Shown one piece after another: positions 44,552 to 54,270 of a stretch of DNA of 60,269 nt. This stretch comes from Leptospira haakeii (lineage in GTDB: Bacteria; Spirochaetota; Leptospiria; Leptospirales; Leptospiraceae). The notes under the pieces are model-generated. The model did not search any database. It had not been told where the DNA came from and saw only the letters and a list, made by a program, of their open reading frames with translations. The stretch is from contig NZ_NPEG01000018.1 in NCBI RefSeq assembly GCF_002812045.1, positions 1-60,269 of the forward strand, read 5' to 3'. Made by a program: the position numbers and the translations under genes. The first letter of the stretch is position 1. Every line of letters starts with the position of its first letter.

Positions 44552-45826
44552 ATGCGACAAAACAATTCTGTCAGAAGCGGACGATTCGGCAGGTTTTTCC
44601 GGATTAATAAGCTGATCCTTACCGCTTGGATCATTCTAAGTATTTTCTTACTTTCTATTCTCATTTCTTGTTCTCGCAAAAACTCCGCTACGGGTGCCGC
44701 GAATACGAATGGATATCTCTACCAGATGTTCAATTCATTCGATCCTAGATCTCTTTTGCAGAATTTAGGAAATAATATAATTCCTCCGCTTTTTGCGAAT
44801 TTAGAAACGAGCAGAGCCGCACTTGTAATTGCAACTGATAGCGTATGCTCTTCTGACACTCTTACGAGTGCGCAATCAGCTTGGATAGCTCATGCAAGCG
44901 ATCTTAAAAAAGTGGAACCTTTTAGATTTGGAGCTACTCTCTCTTCTTTTTCCAAGATGGATCCTTTCCTGATCGATTATCTTACGGAGGCTCCGCCAAG
45001 TTCGGGTGATATGGATGACTTGGATGCTTTTGATTCTTCCGGAGATTTTTTGGATGCTCAAACTTATATAGCAGGATTTGATAACGATGCCAAAGGAATC
45101 GGCGCGATAGAATATCTTCTTTTTAGCCAAGCGGGTGCGAATCGTGGAAATGCGCCCACCTGTTCTGATTTTGCAAACGCCCCTAACGGAAGGTCCGCTC
45201 TTATTAGAGCTTTAGTAGCCAATTACAGTGTACATGTGAAGAATGTGACTGACGCTTGGAAAGTAAGTGGAACAAATCCTTTGGGTACTCAGCTTGCGAC
45301 TGCAGGTGATGGAACTTCTACTACATTTCCGACTTCAGGTAGTGCATTAGACGCTGTTTTTACTGGAGCTGTCCAACTCCTAACTATCATGAAAGATGGG
45401 AAATTGGAAATTCCTTCCGGACTTTCCGGAGGAGGGAATGGTTCTTCTCCTAACTCCGATCGAGCAGAGTTCAGATTTTCAGGACAATCTTTCCAAAGTT
45501 TGATTGATAATTTAAGTACTTTTAAAGCGATCTACACTGGGAATGGAACAGGTGTAGGACTTTCGGATTATGTAAAATTCTATAGTCCTACCTTGGATGA
45601 GGAAATTAAAAGTGAGATCGCCGAACTGGAGGGACATTTAGGGGGTATTACTCCTTCAACCTCTAATCCGCCTGCTGCGTGGGGAAGTGCTAATACTACG
45701 AATTTTGTAGCGATCAAATCAAGCATCGCAGATTTAAGTGAATTATTAAAAATCCTGAATACTGAGTTAGCCGCTCTTACAGGCTCGAGTCCGGTTTCAG
45801 GTGGACCAGGAGGGGACGGAGATTGA
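44552..45826 (+). CDS. Imelysin-like (peptidase M75) lipoprotein
   Basis: 424 residues. A long N-terminal anchor ends with LLSILISCSRKN, a likely lipobox Cys. The helical domain has the motif GIGAIEYLLF where imelysins have GxHxxE, with the usual His replaced by Gly, as in several imelysin-like proteins. Imelysins bind or carry iron or haem in the envelope. The C-terminus is a Gly/Pro-rich tail. The TGA stop overlaps the TonB-receptor ATG (TGATG). The 110-base gap after the DUF2126 gene contains a possible Fur-like site, so this may begin a separately controlled unit. Confidence 0.75.
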   Translation: MRQNNSVRSGRFGRFFRINKLILTAWIILSIFLLSILISCSRKNSATGAANTNGYLYQMFNSFDPRSLLQNLGNNIIPPLFANLETSRAALVIATDSVCSSDTLTSAQSAWIAHASDLKKVEPFRFGATLSSFSKMDPFLIDYLTEAPPSSGDMDDLDAFDSSGDFLDAQTYIAGFDNDAKGIGAIEYLLFSQAGANRGNAPTCSDFANAPNGRSALIRALVANYSVHVKNVTDAWKVSGTNPLGTQLATAGDGTSTTFPTSGSALDAVFTGAVQLLTIMKDGKLEIPSGLSGGGNGSSPNSDRAEFRFSGQSFQSLIDNLSTFKAIYTGNGTGVGLSDYVKFYSPTLDEEIKSEIAELEGHLGGITPSTSNPPAAWGSANTTNFVAIKSSIADLSELLKILNTELAALTGSSPVSGGPGGDGD

Positions 45827-48228
45827 TGTTCCAAAAACGATTCCGTTCTTCTCTTATTTTAAGTATTTTAATTTTTTCTAATTCTTTTCTCTTCTCCCAA
45901 CCAAATGGAACTTCCTCGGAAAACGAGCAAGAAGATCCTTCTAAAAAGGAGACTTCCAAACAAGAGGAAACTCTTGCGGAAAAGAAAAGAAGGTTTTTAG
46001 AAAGCGGTCAGATCAATGTGATCGGTGCCAAGGATGACGATATTAAAAAGATCCCCGGTTCTGCGAATGTGATCGGGAAAAAGATCCTAAAAGAAACAAA
46101 TCCAATTGATTCTATGGAAGCTCTACGCAGGGTTCCCGGTGCAACGATCCGTTACCAGGATGCAGTGGGTCTTACACCGAATATCGCATTTAGAGGTGTG
46201 AGTAACGAAGAATCTAGGAAAACTTTAATCTTAGAAGATGGTGTTTTCACTTCTTTAAGTCCTTACGGACAACCTGAAAGTTATTTTGTGCCTCATATAG
46301 ATAGAATGGAAAGAGTAGAGGTCGTGAAAGGTTCAGGCTCCATTCTTTTTGGACCAACCACACTAGGTGGTATTGTCAACTATGTGACCCGAAAACCTCC
46401 TGAAAAACCTACGTTTAGTGCAAAGGTAATCGGAGGAATGAACGGTTATGCTTCCAGTCTGATGCAGTATGGTGGAACCAACCAAACTACGAATACCGGT
46501 TATGATATTTCTTATATGCATAACCAAGGAAATGGTTTTAGGGATTACCAAGGTTTTAGAGTAAACGATCTGAACCTGAAGTTGATCCAGAAGTTAGGAG
46601 AGAAGGATTCTGTTTTTCTAAAATACCAATCTTATCAACAAGAGGCGCAATCTACTTATTTGGGACTGACCCAAGGTTTATATTGGAAAAATCCAAAGAT
46701 CAATCCCGCTAGATACGACCAAAAGTCAATTGATAGGCAGGCTGCGGTGATCGGTCATGATCATACTTTTAATGAAAATTGGAAGATGATCACAAGGGCT
46801 TATTGGACCAATGTAGGTTTCTTATTTCGCCAAGAATCATATTCTTATAATAATTTAACCGAATTCGGTTTTCCTGCAAGGCCGCCTGAAAATGCGTTTG
46901 GTGTTTATGCTCCCGATGTGATCGGTAACCAGCCTGGAGATGTGATTTATATGTTAAATTCCACTCCGAATAGACACTCTTTCTTTAAGACTGGAGGTCT
47001 GGAAACTAAGGTAGAAGGTAAGTTTAATACGTTCGGCTTTGATCATGAGATCGCTTTTGGAGCAAGAATGCATTATGAATCCGTAAACGCAGCGAATAAT
47101 GTATTTCCTTACCCGACTCTTGCAAAAGGTATTACTACCCAACAGCAAAATCGTAATGCAAGAGCTTATGCGCTTTATGTTCAAGATTCAATTAAGTTAA
47201 CGGATAAGTTCAAGGTAATCCCTGGAGTTCGTTACGAACATATCTTCCAAGGAGTATATACTCATAGAAGACTTGCTACTGCGAATGATGTTGCCAAGGG
47301 ATATGCGGATTCTGTCGGGCAATCGATGTTGGTGAATGATGCGAACGAAACTTATACAAAAGTAGTTTTACCAGGGATAGGTCTTACTTTTGACATTACG
47401 GAGAAGTTTATTTGGTTTGCTGGTGCACACACCGCATTCTCTCCTCCTACATTTTCCACCGTTCAAAACCCTGCATTAGGTTTAGGTTATAAACTAAGTG
47501 CGGAAAGATCCAATAATTACGAAACGGGTTTTAGGGGAAATATCACCCGCTACTTCTACACTCAGGTTAGTACATACGCATTATATTTTTCGAATCAGAT
47601 CGTAAATACGAATGAAGCAGGTTCAGGGCTCGGAGCCGTTCCGATCAATGCGGGAAGATCCGTAAATAGAGGTGTGGAAAGTAATTTTGTTTTCGATTTC
47701 GGAAAATTTGCGGAGTCCAGATGGGAAATTCCTTTGGAATTTACTTATTCATATACAAAAGCAATTTCTACCACTTACGTTCCTGTAGGCACAATACAAA
47801 ATGCGGATGGTACCGTGAGTATCACGAACCAACCTTTGTATGCGGTTAATTCCGCCGGAAATTTGATCAAGGTAAACACGAACGGAAATTATCTACCGTA
47901 CGTTCCTATGAATGTTTTTATAGGTGCGATCGGAGTAAAAAGTCCATCTGGATTTTATGCCAGAGTAGAATATCAGTATTTCGACAAACAATATTCCGAT
48001 TTGCAGAATACCAAAAACCAAAGTACCGATGGAAGCCAAGGTATTGTTCCTGCATACGGAATTTGGAATGCCGACTTTGGATACGAGGCTCCAGGCGGAA
48101 GATGGTCCATTTTCGTGAACGGAAAAAATTTAGAAGATAGAGTGTATATCTCAGGAAGACTTCCTGTCGGGATCCAACAAGGGCCATACAGACAAATCAA
48201 TATCGGGGCTACTTTAAAGCTGGATTAA
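45826..48228 (+). CDS. TonB-dependent outer-membrane receptor, FecA-like
   Basis: About 800 residues. A signal peptide ends SNSFLFSQPNG. A plug domain (about 50-190) has IKKIPGSANVIGKKIL, ALRRVPGATIR, AFRGVS and GSILFGPTTLGGIVNYVTRKPP. A 22-strand-type barrel follows, ending in the hydrophobic C-terminus GATLKLD. It probably takes up an iron chelate, such as ferric citrate or a siderophore, using TonB energy. No tonB, exbB or ABC importer is near. Its partner is the imelysin-like lipoprotein upstream. It ends 33 bases before the fused ATP-grasp gene. Confidence 0.9.
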   Translation: MFQKRFRSSLILSILIFSNSFLFSQPNGTSSENEQEDPSKKETSKQEETLAEKKRRFLESGQINVIGAKDDDIKKIPGSANVIGKKILKETNPIDSMEALRRVPGATIRYQDAVGLTPNIAFRGVSNEESRKTLILEDGVFTSLSPYGQPESYFVPHIDRMERVEVVKGSGSILFGPTTLGGIVNYVTRKPPEKPTFSAKVIGGMNGYASSLMQYGGTNQTTNTGYDISYMHNQGNGFRDYQGFRVNDLNLKLIQKLGEKDSVFLKYQSYQQEAQSTYLGLTQGLYWKNPKINPARYDQKSIDRQAAVIGHDHTFNENWKMITRAYWTNVGFLFRQESYSYNNLTEFGFPARPPENAFGVYAPDVIGNQPGDVIYMLNSTPNRHSFFKTGGLETKVEGKFNTFGFDHEIAFGARMHYESVNAANNVFPYPTLAKGITTQQQNRNARAYALYVQDSIKLTDKFKVIPGVRYEHIFQGVYTHRRLATANDVAKGYADSVGQSMLVNDANETYTKVVLPGIGLTFDITEKFIWFAGAHTAFSPPTFSTVQNPALGLGYKLSAERSNNYETGFRGNITRYFYTQVSTYALYFSNQIVNTNEAGSGLGAVPINAGRSVNRGVESNFVFDFGKFAESRWEIPLEFTYSYTKAISTTYVPVGTIQNADGTVSITNQPLYAVNSAGNLIKVNTNGNYLPYVPMNVFIGAIGVKSPSGFYARVEYQYFDKQYSDLQNTKNQSTDGSQGIVPAYGIWNADFGYEAPGGRWSIFVNGKNLEDRVYISGRLPVGIQQGPYRQINIGATLKLD

Positions 48229-48261
48229 AATCGGACGGGAGATGAAAATGTCTCTCGGAAG

Positions 48262-50778
48262 ATGAATCAGAGAACTTCCCAAGCAGCAAATCTTCTCTCC
48301 GGATATAAACCTGCTCCAGGAGTCTATGACGAGCTATGCCTCCCCGACGGAAAGTCCAGGGAGAAATACGAATTTTTACTTCGTTCTTTAAATAATCTAG
48401 GCGGAGCAGAATTAAGAAGGCGCAAAGAAGATAGTCTCCGTATTTTAAAAGAAAGCGGAGTAACTTATAATGTTTATGGGGACGAGAGAGAAAGAGCCTG
48501 GGGACTGGATCTTTTTCCTCTTCTCATGGACAGCAAAGAATGGGATGGGATAGAAAGAGGTCTCGCCCAAAGATCCGAACTACTTAACGAAATTCTAAAG
48601 GATGTTTACGGTCCTAAAAGATCTTTATACGAAAAAAAGATCCCTCACGAAGTACTATTCCAATCCGGCGGATTTTTAAGAGCCTGCGCTCCTGTTTATG
48701 ATTTTACAAATTTCCGTTTGGCATTTTTAGCCACGGATATCAGCAGGGATAGCCAAGGGAATTTTTATGTGATAGGGGATCGTATTCAGGCACCTTCCGG
48801 TTCCGGATATGCTCTTGAGAATCGGATCGTTCTCTCTCGTATTTTTCCTTCTCTTTACCGAGATTCTCAGGTCCATAGAGTCGCTTTATACTTCAGAGCA
48901 TTAAGAAGGACTTTAAATTCATTTTCTTCGAATAAAGATAGAGAGCCTCTTACTATTCTTCTGACTCCTGGACCTGGCAATGAAACTTATTTCGAACATG
49001 CTTATCTTGCAGGATATCTGGGATATATTTTGGCCCAAGCTGAGGACCTGACCGTTAGGGATAATAAGGTCTTTCTGAAAACGATAGAAGGTTTACAACA
49101 AGTAGATGTGATCTTTCGTCGGGTGGACGATTGGTACATGGATCCTCTTGAATTAAAGGGAGATTCTCTTTTGGGAGTTCCAGGTATCTTAGGTGCTGTG
49201 AGGGCAGGGACTGTTACCGTAGCAAATCCTATTGGCTCCGGATTTTTAGAGAACCGAGCAATTCACGCGTATCTTCCTAATTTATGTAAATTTTATTTGG
49301 GAGAGGATCTGATCCTTCCAAATGTTCCAACTCTTTGGATGGGAGATGAAAATTCCCGAAAAGAAGTATTTTCCAATCCTCATAAATATACGATCAAACC
49401 GGCGATTCGTTCTCCTTTGGATCCTTCCATATTCCTTTCTACTTTGAAAGAGACTGAAATGTTAGAACTAAGAACCAAGGTGGAAGCAAGGCCGGAACGT
49501 TATGTTGCTCAGGAAATACTCGCAGGTTCTACATCTCCTATTTTTTCGGGAGATTCGGAAGAACTTCTAATAGGCAAGTCGGTCTTAAGGACATTTACCT
49601 GTCTTTCTGAGAATGGATATACTTGTATGCCGGGAGGACTCGTAAGGGTTTCTCCTAAGCGGGATGAACTTATCATTACCAACCAAAGAGGAGCTATTTC
49701 CAAGGATCTTTGGATCTTAGCTTCAGAAGAGAAGAAGGAGTTCAGCCTTCTTCCTGGACAGATAGGAAGGATGCCTATCAAAAGAAAAGGTTCAGGTATT
49801 CCGAGCAGGGTTGCTGACAATATGTTCTGGATGGGACGTTATGCGGAACGTGCAGAAAATATGTCCAGACTTCTTAGAGAAACTGTTCACAAGATATTAG
49901 AAGCAGAAGAGTCCTACGAGAAGGAACAATTCTCAATGTTACTGGGGATCTTGGACCAACTCTCGGGATACAGCCTTGGGTTTTTCGAAACAAATGGATT
50001 GGACTCTTTGGATTCTATCCGGGAGAAAATATTCCAATTAGCAACATCTCCTTATTCTTCCGGAAGTATTCGTCACGATCTGAACTTTTTTGTGGGAAGC
50101 ACAAAGGCGGTTCGAGATAGGATCTCAGACGATACACGTTATTTGATCTCTAGGTTAGAATCGGAATCTCCTCGAAATTCAAGTTATGACGAAGTGTTGG
50201 AATACCTACAAAAACTTGTGAATCTGTTTGCTTCTCTCTCAGGTCTTGCGAACGAAAGTATGAGCCGCGAGACCGGATATTTCTTCCTGGATATGGGAAA
50301 AAGATTGGAAAGGGCTCAATTCATCGCGAGGCTTCTACTTTCCACGATCGAAAGATCTTCAGTATATAATAAAAGTATGTTTGAAAGTCTTCTGAATGTG
50401 AACGATATTCGAATTACTTACAGAAGACGTTATAAATATAGAGTAGAAGCCGAATCAGTAGTGGACATTCTGATCTTCGACGAAAGTAATCCTCGCTCGC
50501 TTGCTTTCCAATTGGAAAGATTAAGAGAAAATACTTTATTCTCTTCTACCGGAAAAGATGAAGAAATTTCAGAAGAGATCCAAAGGCTGACTGATGTTTT
50601 AGTTCGATTCAGCGAAGAAGATGCAAAACGTATTTTTGAATATGCGGATCCTGCCGGAGGGCTTCGCAGATGGTTAGAAGATATTCTTGCTCAATTAAAA
50701 TCCGTTTCCGATGCGGTCGCCACTAAATACTTCCGCTATGTGGAAAACCAAGTTAGATTGGGAGGACCTTATGGCTGA
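48262..50778 (+). CDS. Fused circularly permuted ATP-grasp and alpha-E protein
   Basis: 838 residues. Residues about 1-500 are a circularly permuted ATP-grasp domain (NVYGDERERAWGLDLFPL and MPGGLVRVS are shared with the stand-alone copy). Residues about 510-838 are an alpha-E domain starting PSRVADNMFWMGRYAERAE. The glycine-rich ATP loop of the stand-alone paralogue is replaced by a stretch beginning TIKPAIRSPLDPS, and the final QGGGSKDTW by QRGAISKDLW. The ligase site is therefore clearly divergent, which may be usual for this fused subfamily. It overlaps the following transglutaminase gene by eight bases. Confidence 0.9.
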   Translation: MNQRTSQAANLLSGYKPAPGVYDELCLPDGKSREKYEFLLRSLNNLGGAELRRRKEDSLRILKESGVTYNVYGDERERAWGLDLFPLLMDSKEWDGIERGLAQRSELLNEILKDVYGPKRSLYEKKIPHEVLFQSGGFLRACAPVYDFTNFRLAFLATDISRDSQGNFYVIGDRIQAPSGSGYALENRIVLSRIFPSLYRDSQVHRVALYFRALRRTLNSFSSNKDREPLTILLTPGPGNETYFEHAYLAGYLGYILAQAEDLTVRDNKVFLKTIEGLQQVDVIFRRVDDWYMDPLELKGDSLLGVPGILGAVRAGTVTVANPIGSGFLENRAIHAYLPNLCKFYLGEDLILPNVPTLWMGDENSRKEVFSNPHKYTIKPAIRSPLDPSIFLSTLKETEMLELRTKVEARPERYVAQEILAGSTSPIFSGDSEELLIGKSVLRTFTCLSENGYTCMPGGLVRVSPKRDELIITNQRGAISKDLWILASEEKKEFSLLPGQIGRMPIKRKGSGIPSRVADNMFWMGRYAERAENMSRLLRETVHKILEAEESYEKEQFSMLLGILDQLSGYSLGFFETNGLDSLDSIREKIFQLATSPYSSGSIRHDLNFFVGSTKAVRDRISDDTRYLISRLESESPRNSSYDEVLEYLQKLVNLFASLSGLANESMSRETGYFFLDMGKRLERAQFIARLLLSTIERSSVYNKSMFESLLNVNDIRITYRRRYKYRVEAESVVDILIFDESNPRSLAFQLERLRENTLFSSTGKDEEISEEIQRLTDVLVRFSEEDAKRIFEYADPAGGLRRWLEDILAQLKSVSDAVATKYFRYVENQVRLGGPYG

Positions 50779-51676
50779 ATATTCAGTTCGTCACCTGACC
50801 CATTATACTTACGAGAAAGAAGTTTCTCATTGTTTGAATCTGGCTCATCTTTGTCCTACATCCAACGAAAGACAGATCTGTAGGGAATTCAAAATAGAAA
50901 TTTTCCCAAAACCTAAATATAAGGAATTCAGAACGGATTATTTCGGGAATACGGTATATTCATTCGCAGTGGAAACTCCTCATAATATTCTTTCCGTGAC
51001 TGCGGAAGCGAAAGTTTTCACTTCTGAGCCGGAGAAAAAAAAGGGTCAAATCCAGATCTCTACCTCTGAAATATTAGAAAAACTGAAAATGGTTACTGAA
51101 AAAGAAGATCTGGAAGCGATGGAATTCGTAGGAGATTCTTCTTTTGTAACTCGCGCTGTTTCGTATAAGAATTTTTTAGAAAAATATCTGCCGATGGATC
51201 GTCCTTACCTGGAATCTGTTTTGGAATATGTAAGAAGATTCAGAGAAGATTTTAAGTTCAAGGCAGGAAGCACTAATATTTATACACCTTTGGACGAGGT
51301 CTTAGAGAAAAAAGAAGGAGTCTGTCAAGACTTCACTCATCTTTCCTTGGCTGCATTTCGTTCTATGGGTTTGCCTTGCAAATATGTTTCCGGTTATATA
51401 GAAACGTATCCTCCTCCCGGTAAACCTAAGTTAAGAGGAAGTGATGCAACCCATGCTTGGATCTCCGTATATTGTCCTGGAGAAGGTTGGTTCGATTTTG
51501 ATCCTACAAACGGAAAGGCGATCACAGACGAATACATTCATACCTCTGTGGGCAGGGATTTTTCGGATGTTTCTCCTTTAAAAGGAATTCTATTCGGTGG
51601 TGGGAAACATAAATTGAAGGTGGAAGTGGATGTTTCTCAGTTAGGAGATCCTAACGCGATCGGAAATCATATTTGA
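50771..51676 (+). CDS. Transglutaminase-like cysteine protease, stand-alone
   Basis: About 301 residues. An N-terminal strand-rich domain (Bact_transglu_N type, YSVRHLTHYTYEKEVSHCLN) precedes the catalytic core: GVCQDFTHLSLAAF with the Cys, DATHAWISVYCPG with the His and FDFDPTNG with the Asp. It completes the second ligase/alpha-E/transglutaminase triad. The ATG lies inside the end of the upstream gene with an eight-base overlap, so the three activities are made in a fixed ratio. Unlike the first set there is no DUF2126 domain. A hairpin terminator lies four bases after the stop. Confidence 0.9.
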   Translation: MAEYSVRHLTHYTYEKEVSHCLNLAHLCPTSNERQICREFKIEIFPKPKYKEFRTDYFGNTVYSFAVETPHNILSVTAEAKVFTSEPEKKKGQIQISTSEILEKLKMVTEKEDLEAMEFVGDSSFVTRAVSYKNFLEKYLPMDRPYLESVLEYVRRFREDFKFKAGSTNIYTPLDEVLEKKEGVCQDFTHLSLAAFRSMGLPCKYVSGYIETYPPPGKPKLRGSDATHAWISVYCPGEGWFDFDPTNGKAITDEYIHTSVGRDFSDVSPLKGILFGGGKHKLKVEVDVSQLGDPNAIGNHI

Positions 51677-51679
51677 ATG

Positions 51680-51703
51680 AAAAAAGCCCTCCCGAAGGAG
51701 GGC
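51680..51703 (-). terminator. Rho-independent terminator on the minus strand
   Basis: GCCCTCC and GGAGGGC form a 7-bp stem around four bases. On the minus strand it is followed by TTTTTT, ending the desaturase transcript. It also sits just after the plus-strand transglutaminase stop. Confidence 0.85.
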
Positions 51704-51728
51704 AATGGATCAGGTACTGGGAATAATA

Positions 51729-52817
51729 TCAGACCGGCGCAAGATCTCCAGAAACGAATCTTTTCCAAGTGTTTAATGCCACTTTGTATTCCGACTCCGC
51801 TTCTTTAACCGCCTTTTTGCCTGCTTCTTCTTTCACAGATTTTAAATTGATCATTCTGGCTTGGCTTTCCTGAACGGAATTACGCAGAGCCTCTAATCTT
51901 TCTTCAAATCCTTGGTTTAAGGTTTGAGACTTAGCTTCTAGTTTGTTACGTAAAGCCTTCTCTTCCATCACCATTTTTTTACGCAGGATCTGCTCTTCAG
52001 AGATAGTCTTTCTATCGCTTGCCAAACCGAAAAATGCAAAAGTGTTGATCAACCATTTGGTAGGATCGTAATCGAACCAACGGATACCGTTTCTGTAATC
52101 GGCTTGGAACTCATGGTGGAAGTTATGATATCCTTCTCCGAATGTGAATAATGCAATGATCCAATTGTCCTTAGCAGTATGTTTATCGGAGAAAGGTTGA
52201 TCTCCTTTATAATGAGCTAAGGAATTGATAAAGAATGTCATATGGTGGTTGATCGCGATTCTTAAAGAACCTGCTAATAATAATCCGCCCAATGCATCTC
52301 CCCAAAGAGCACATAGAAGAGTAGGGAACAAAAATCCCATGAAGATAGCGATCGGATAATAATGATCGTCTTGGAATTTCACCCATTTGTCTTCGTAAAG
52401 ATCGTTTACGTTAACAGGAGTTCTATGATCTCTATTCTCGAATAACCAAAGAATATGAGCATACCAGAATCCTTTTGTGATCGCATATGGATCTTCTTCC
52501 TTATCTACGAATCTGTGGTGAATTCTATGATCAGAACTCCATTCAATCACTGATTGCTGGAACGCAGCAGCTCCGAAAAGAATATAAAAAAGTTTTACTG
52601 GAAAAGACGCTTTATAAGCTCTATGCGAAAACAGACGGTGGTATCCCCCGGTGATCGCAAGCCCGGTCGCTGCGGTCATAAATAGATACACAAGCCATGT
52701 GTTTAATGGAATACCTCTAGTAAATAATAAGGCACCCGTCCCGATGACCCCGATGATCGGAGTCGCAAATAAGAAGATTGTGGTCTTCAACGCTAATTTC
52801 TTTTTCGTTTGTTCCAT
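51729..52817 (-). CDS. Acyl-CoA (stearoyl-type) delta-9 fatty-acid desaturase
   Basis: About 362 residues with membrane helices and the three His boxes HRLFSHR, HRIHH and HNFHH, which bind the di-iron centre. It inserts a double bond in an acyl chain using oxygen and an electron donor. The C-terminal ~80 residues are unusual, a charged helix with EEKALRNKLEAKSQTLNQGF and EERLEALRNSVQESQARM, likely coiled coil. ATG 52817 is preferred because the 36 residues before it from TTG 52925 look non-homologous. A strong terminator follows. Confidence 0.9.
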   Translation of the reverse strand: MEQTKKKLALKTTIFLFATPIIGVIGTGALLFTRGIPLNTWLVYLFMTAATGLAITGGYHRLFSHRAYKASFPVKLFYILFGAAAFQQSVIEWSSDHRIHHRFVDKEEDPYAITKGFWYAHILWLFENRDHRTPVNVNDLYEDKWVKFQDDHYYPIAIFMGFLFPTLLCALWGDALGGLLLAGSLRIAINHHMTFFINSLAHYKGDQPFSDKHTAKDNWIIALFTFGEGYHNFHHEFQADYRNGIRWFDYDPTKWLINTFAFFGLASDRKTISEEQILRKKMVMEEKALRNKLEAKSQTLNQGFEERLEALRNSVQESQARMINLKSVKEEAGKKAVKEAESEYKVALNTWKRFVSGDLAPV

Positions 52818-52993
52818 GTCGGTTTTTCCCGTCTTGGTTTTTCTGATAAGAGCGGAATTGGGGACCCAGGTTGCGAAAAAATTCGGAAATTTAGAATTTT
52901 TCCCTGTGGTCACAATCCGGCTCAAAAATCTGTTTTTTCCTGAGGAGTTCCTACTATCATGGAATTCCGGGCGATGCCCGAGGGAGATCCGCT

Positions 52994-53551
52994 TTGAGGG
53001 AAGAATTATTTCAACTCATTCAAACCCACGCCTATCGTTTCCGAGAGGAACCGTTCACCCTGGCCAGTGGTAGAAAATCCAGGCATTATTTTAATTGTAA
53101 GGAAATCACTCTTCATCCTCAAAGATTAGAATTACTTTGTAAGTATATTGTGGAAAAACATCTCCCAGAATCCGGTCTGGATGGGGAAGAGGCATTCGGT
53201 GGTCTCACAATGGGAGCAGATCCTATCTGTTTTGGGATTTCCTTAGAATATAGAAAACAGTCCAAGAATGTTTTTCCATTGATCGTGAGGAAACAAGCCA
53301 AGGACCATGGAACCAAAAATTTGGTAGAAGGTGGAGTAAACGCAGTCAAATCCTGTGTGGTTGTGGATGATGTGATCACTACTGGAGGTTCTACCTTGCA
53401 AGCGATCAAAAGTTTGAGAGATGCCGGATTGGAAGTCACTGCTTGTATTTGCATTTTGGACAGAGAAGAAGGCGGAAGAAAAGCAATAGAAGAAGAAGGA
53501 ATCAAAGTTTTCCCTTTATTTAAAAAATCAGAATTCGGAAGTTTAGACTAA
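52994..53551 (+). CDS. pyrE: Orotate phosphoribosyltransferase
   Basis: 185 residues. The PRPP-binding motif CVVVDDVITTGGSTLQAI and the start TLASGRKSRHYFNCKEI identify PyrE, which converts orotate and PRPP to OMP in pyrimidine synthesis. The start is TTG, with AGGGAG seven bases upstream. The stop overlaps the ATG of the following membrane-protein gene (TAATG). No other pyr gene is close. Confidence 0.93.
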   Translation: MREELFQLIQTHAYRFREEPFTLASGRKSRHYFNCKEITLHPQRLELLCKYIVEKHLPESGLDGEEAFGGLTMGADPICFGISLEYRKQSKNVFPLIVRKQAKDHGTKNLVEGGVNAVKSCVVVDDVITTGGSTLQAIKSLRDAGLEVTACICILDREEGGRKAIEEEGIKVFPLFKKSEFGSLD

Positions 53552-54270
53552 TGTCCGTATTCAATTACGATTCTCCCGTTTTTAAGAAGAAATTATTGAT
53601 CCGCACTGGGCTTGTGCTTTCGGTTTTCGTAATATTTATAGGTGTCAGTTTTGTTCAGGTAGAATTGGACAAAAGATCCGCATTTCTTTCCATGTATTTG
53701 CTCTTGAGCGGCGTTCTGATACTTCTTCTTTTAAAAAATTACAGAAGGCAGTTGAAAGTATTAGAAGGTGCTAAGGTGGAATTGGACTCTTCTTCTTTAA
53801 AACAATGGAACGCGAAAGGCCAATGTATGGAGTTCGAATTTCGCGATCTGGAAAGTATAGAGAAGGATAGATTTCGCGGTTACGAACGAATTATACTCAT
53901 CTCTAAACAAGGAACTTATATCCCGATCCTGAATCTGGAAAATATGGACCAGTTCTTAAGTGAACTAGAGAAGAAGTCCGGCAAAAAGGCAAAAATTTTC
54001 GAGGAAGATACAAAAGTCTTAAGCTGGAAAACTTTAATAGCATTTTTGCCTTCTATCGGTGCAGCAATCGCTTTCGGAAGCGGATACTGGAAAGAAAAAC
54101 AAGACGCGCTATTTATAGTTTTCGTAGCGAATGCACTTTTATTCCTGATCTATTTTCCTAAAGATAGAATGGATACTGGATATTCCGCAAGAAGGCGTTA
54201 TATCTTTATCTTAGTGGTGCTCTTGGTTGCTTTACTTGCTCGATATTTTGAGTGGATTAATTTTGGATAG
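53551..54270 (+). CDS. Five-TM membrane protein with central soluble domain
   Basis: 239 residues. Two membrane helices at about 13-36 and 42-62 are followed by a soluble, strand-rich domain (about 63-148, PH-like by layout: ERIILISKQGTYIPILNLEN), then three more helices. No family recognised. It is cotranslated with pyrE but the link is probably incidental. The last 14 bases overlap the convergent gene at 54257. Confidence 0.65.
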   Translation: MSVFNYDSPVFKKKLLIRTGLVLSVFVIFIGVSFVQVELDKRSAFLSMYLLLSGVLILLLLKNYRRQLKVLEGAKVELDSSSLKQWNAKGQCMEFEFRDLESIEKDRFRGYERIILISKQGTYIPILNLENMDQFLSELEKKSGKKAKIFEEDTKVLSWKTLIAFLPSIGAAIAFGSGYWKEKQDALFIVFVANALLFLIYFPKDRMDTGYSARRRYIFILVVLLVALLARYFEWINFG

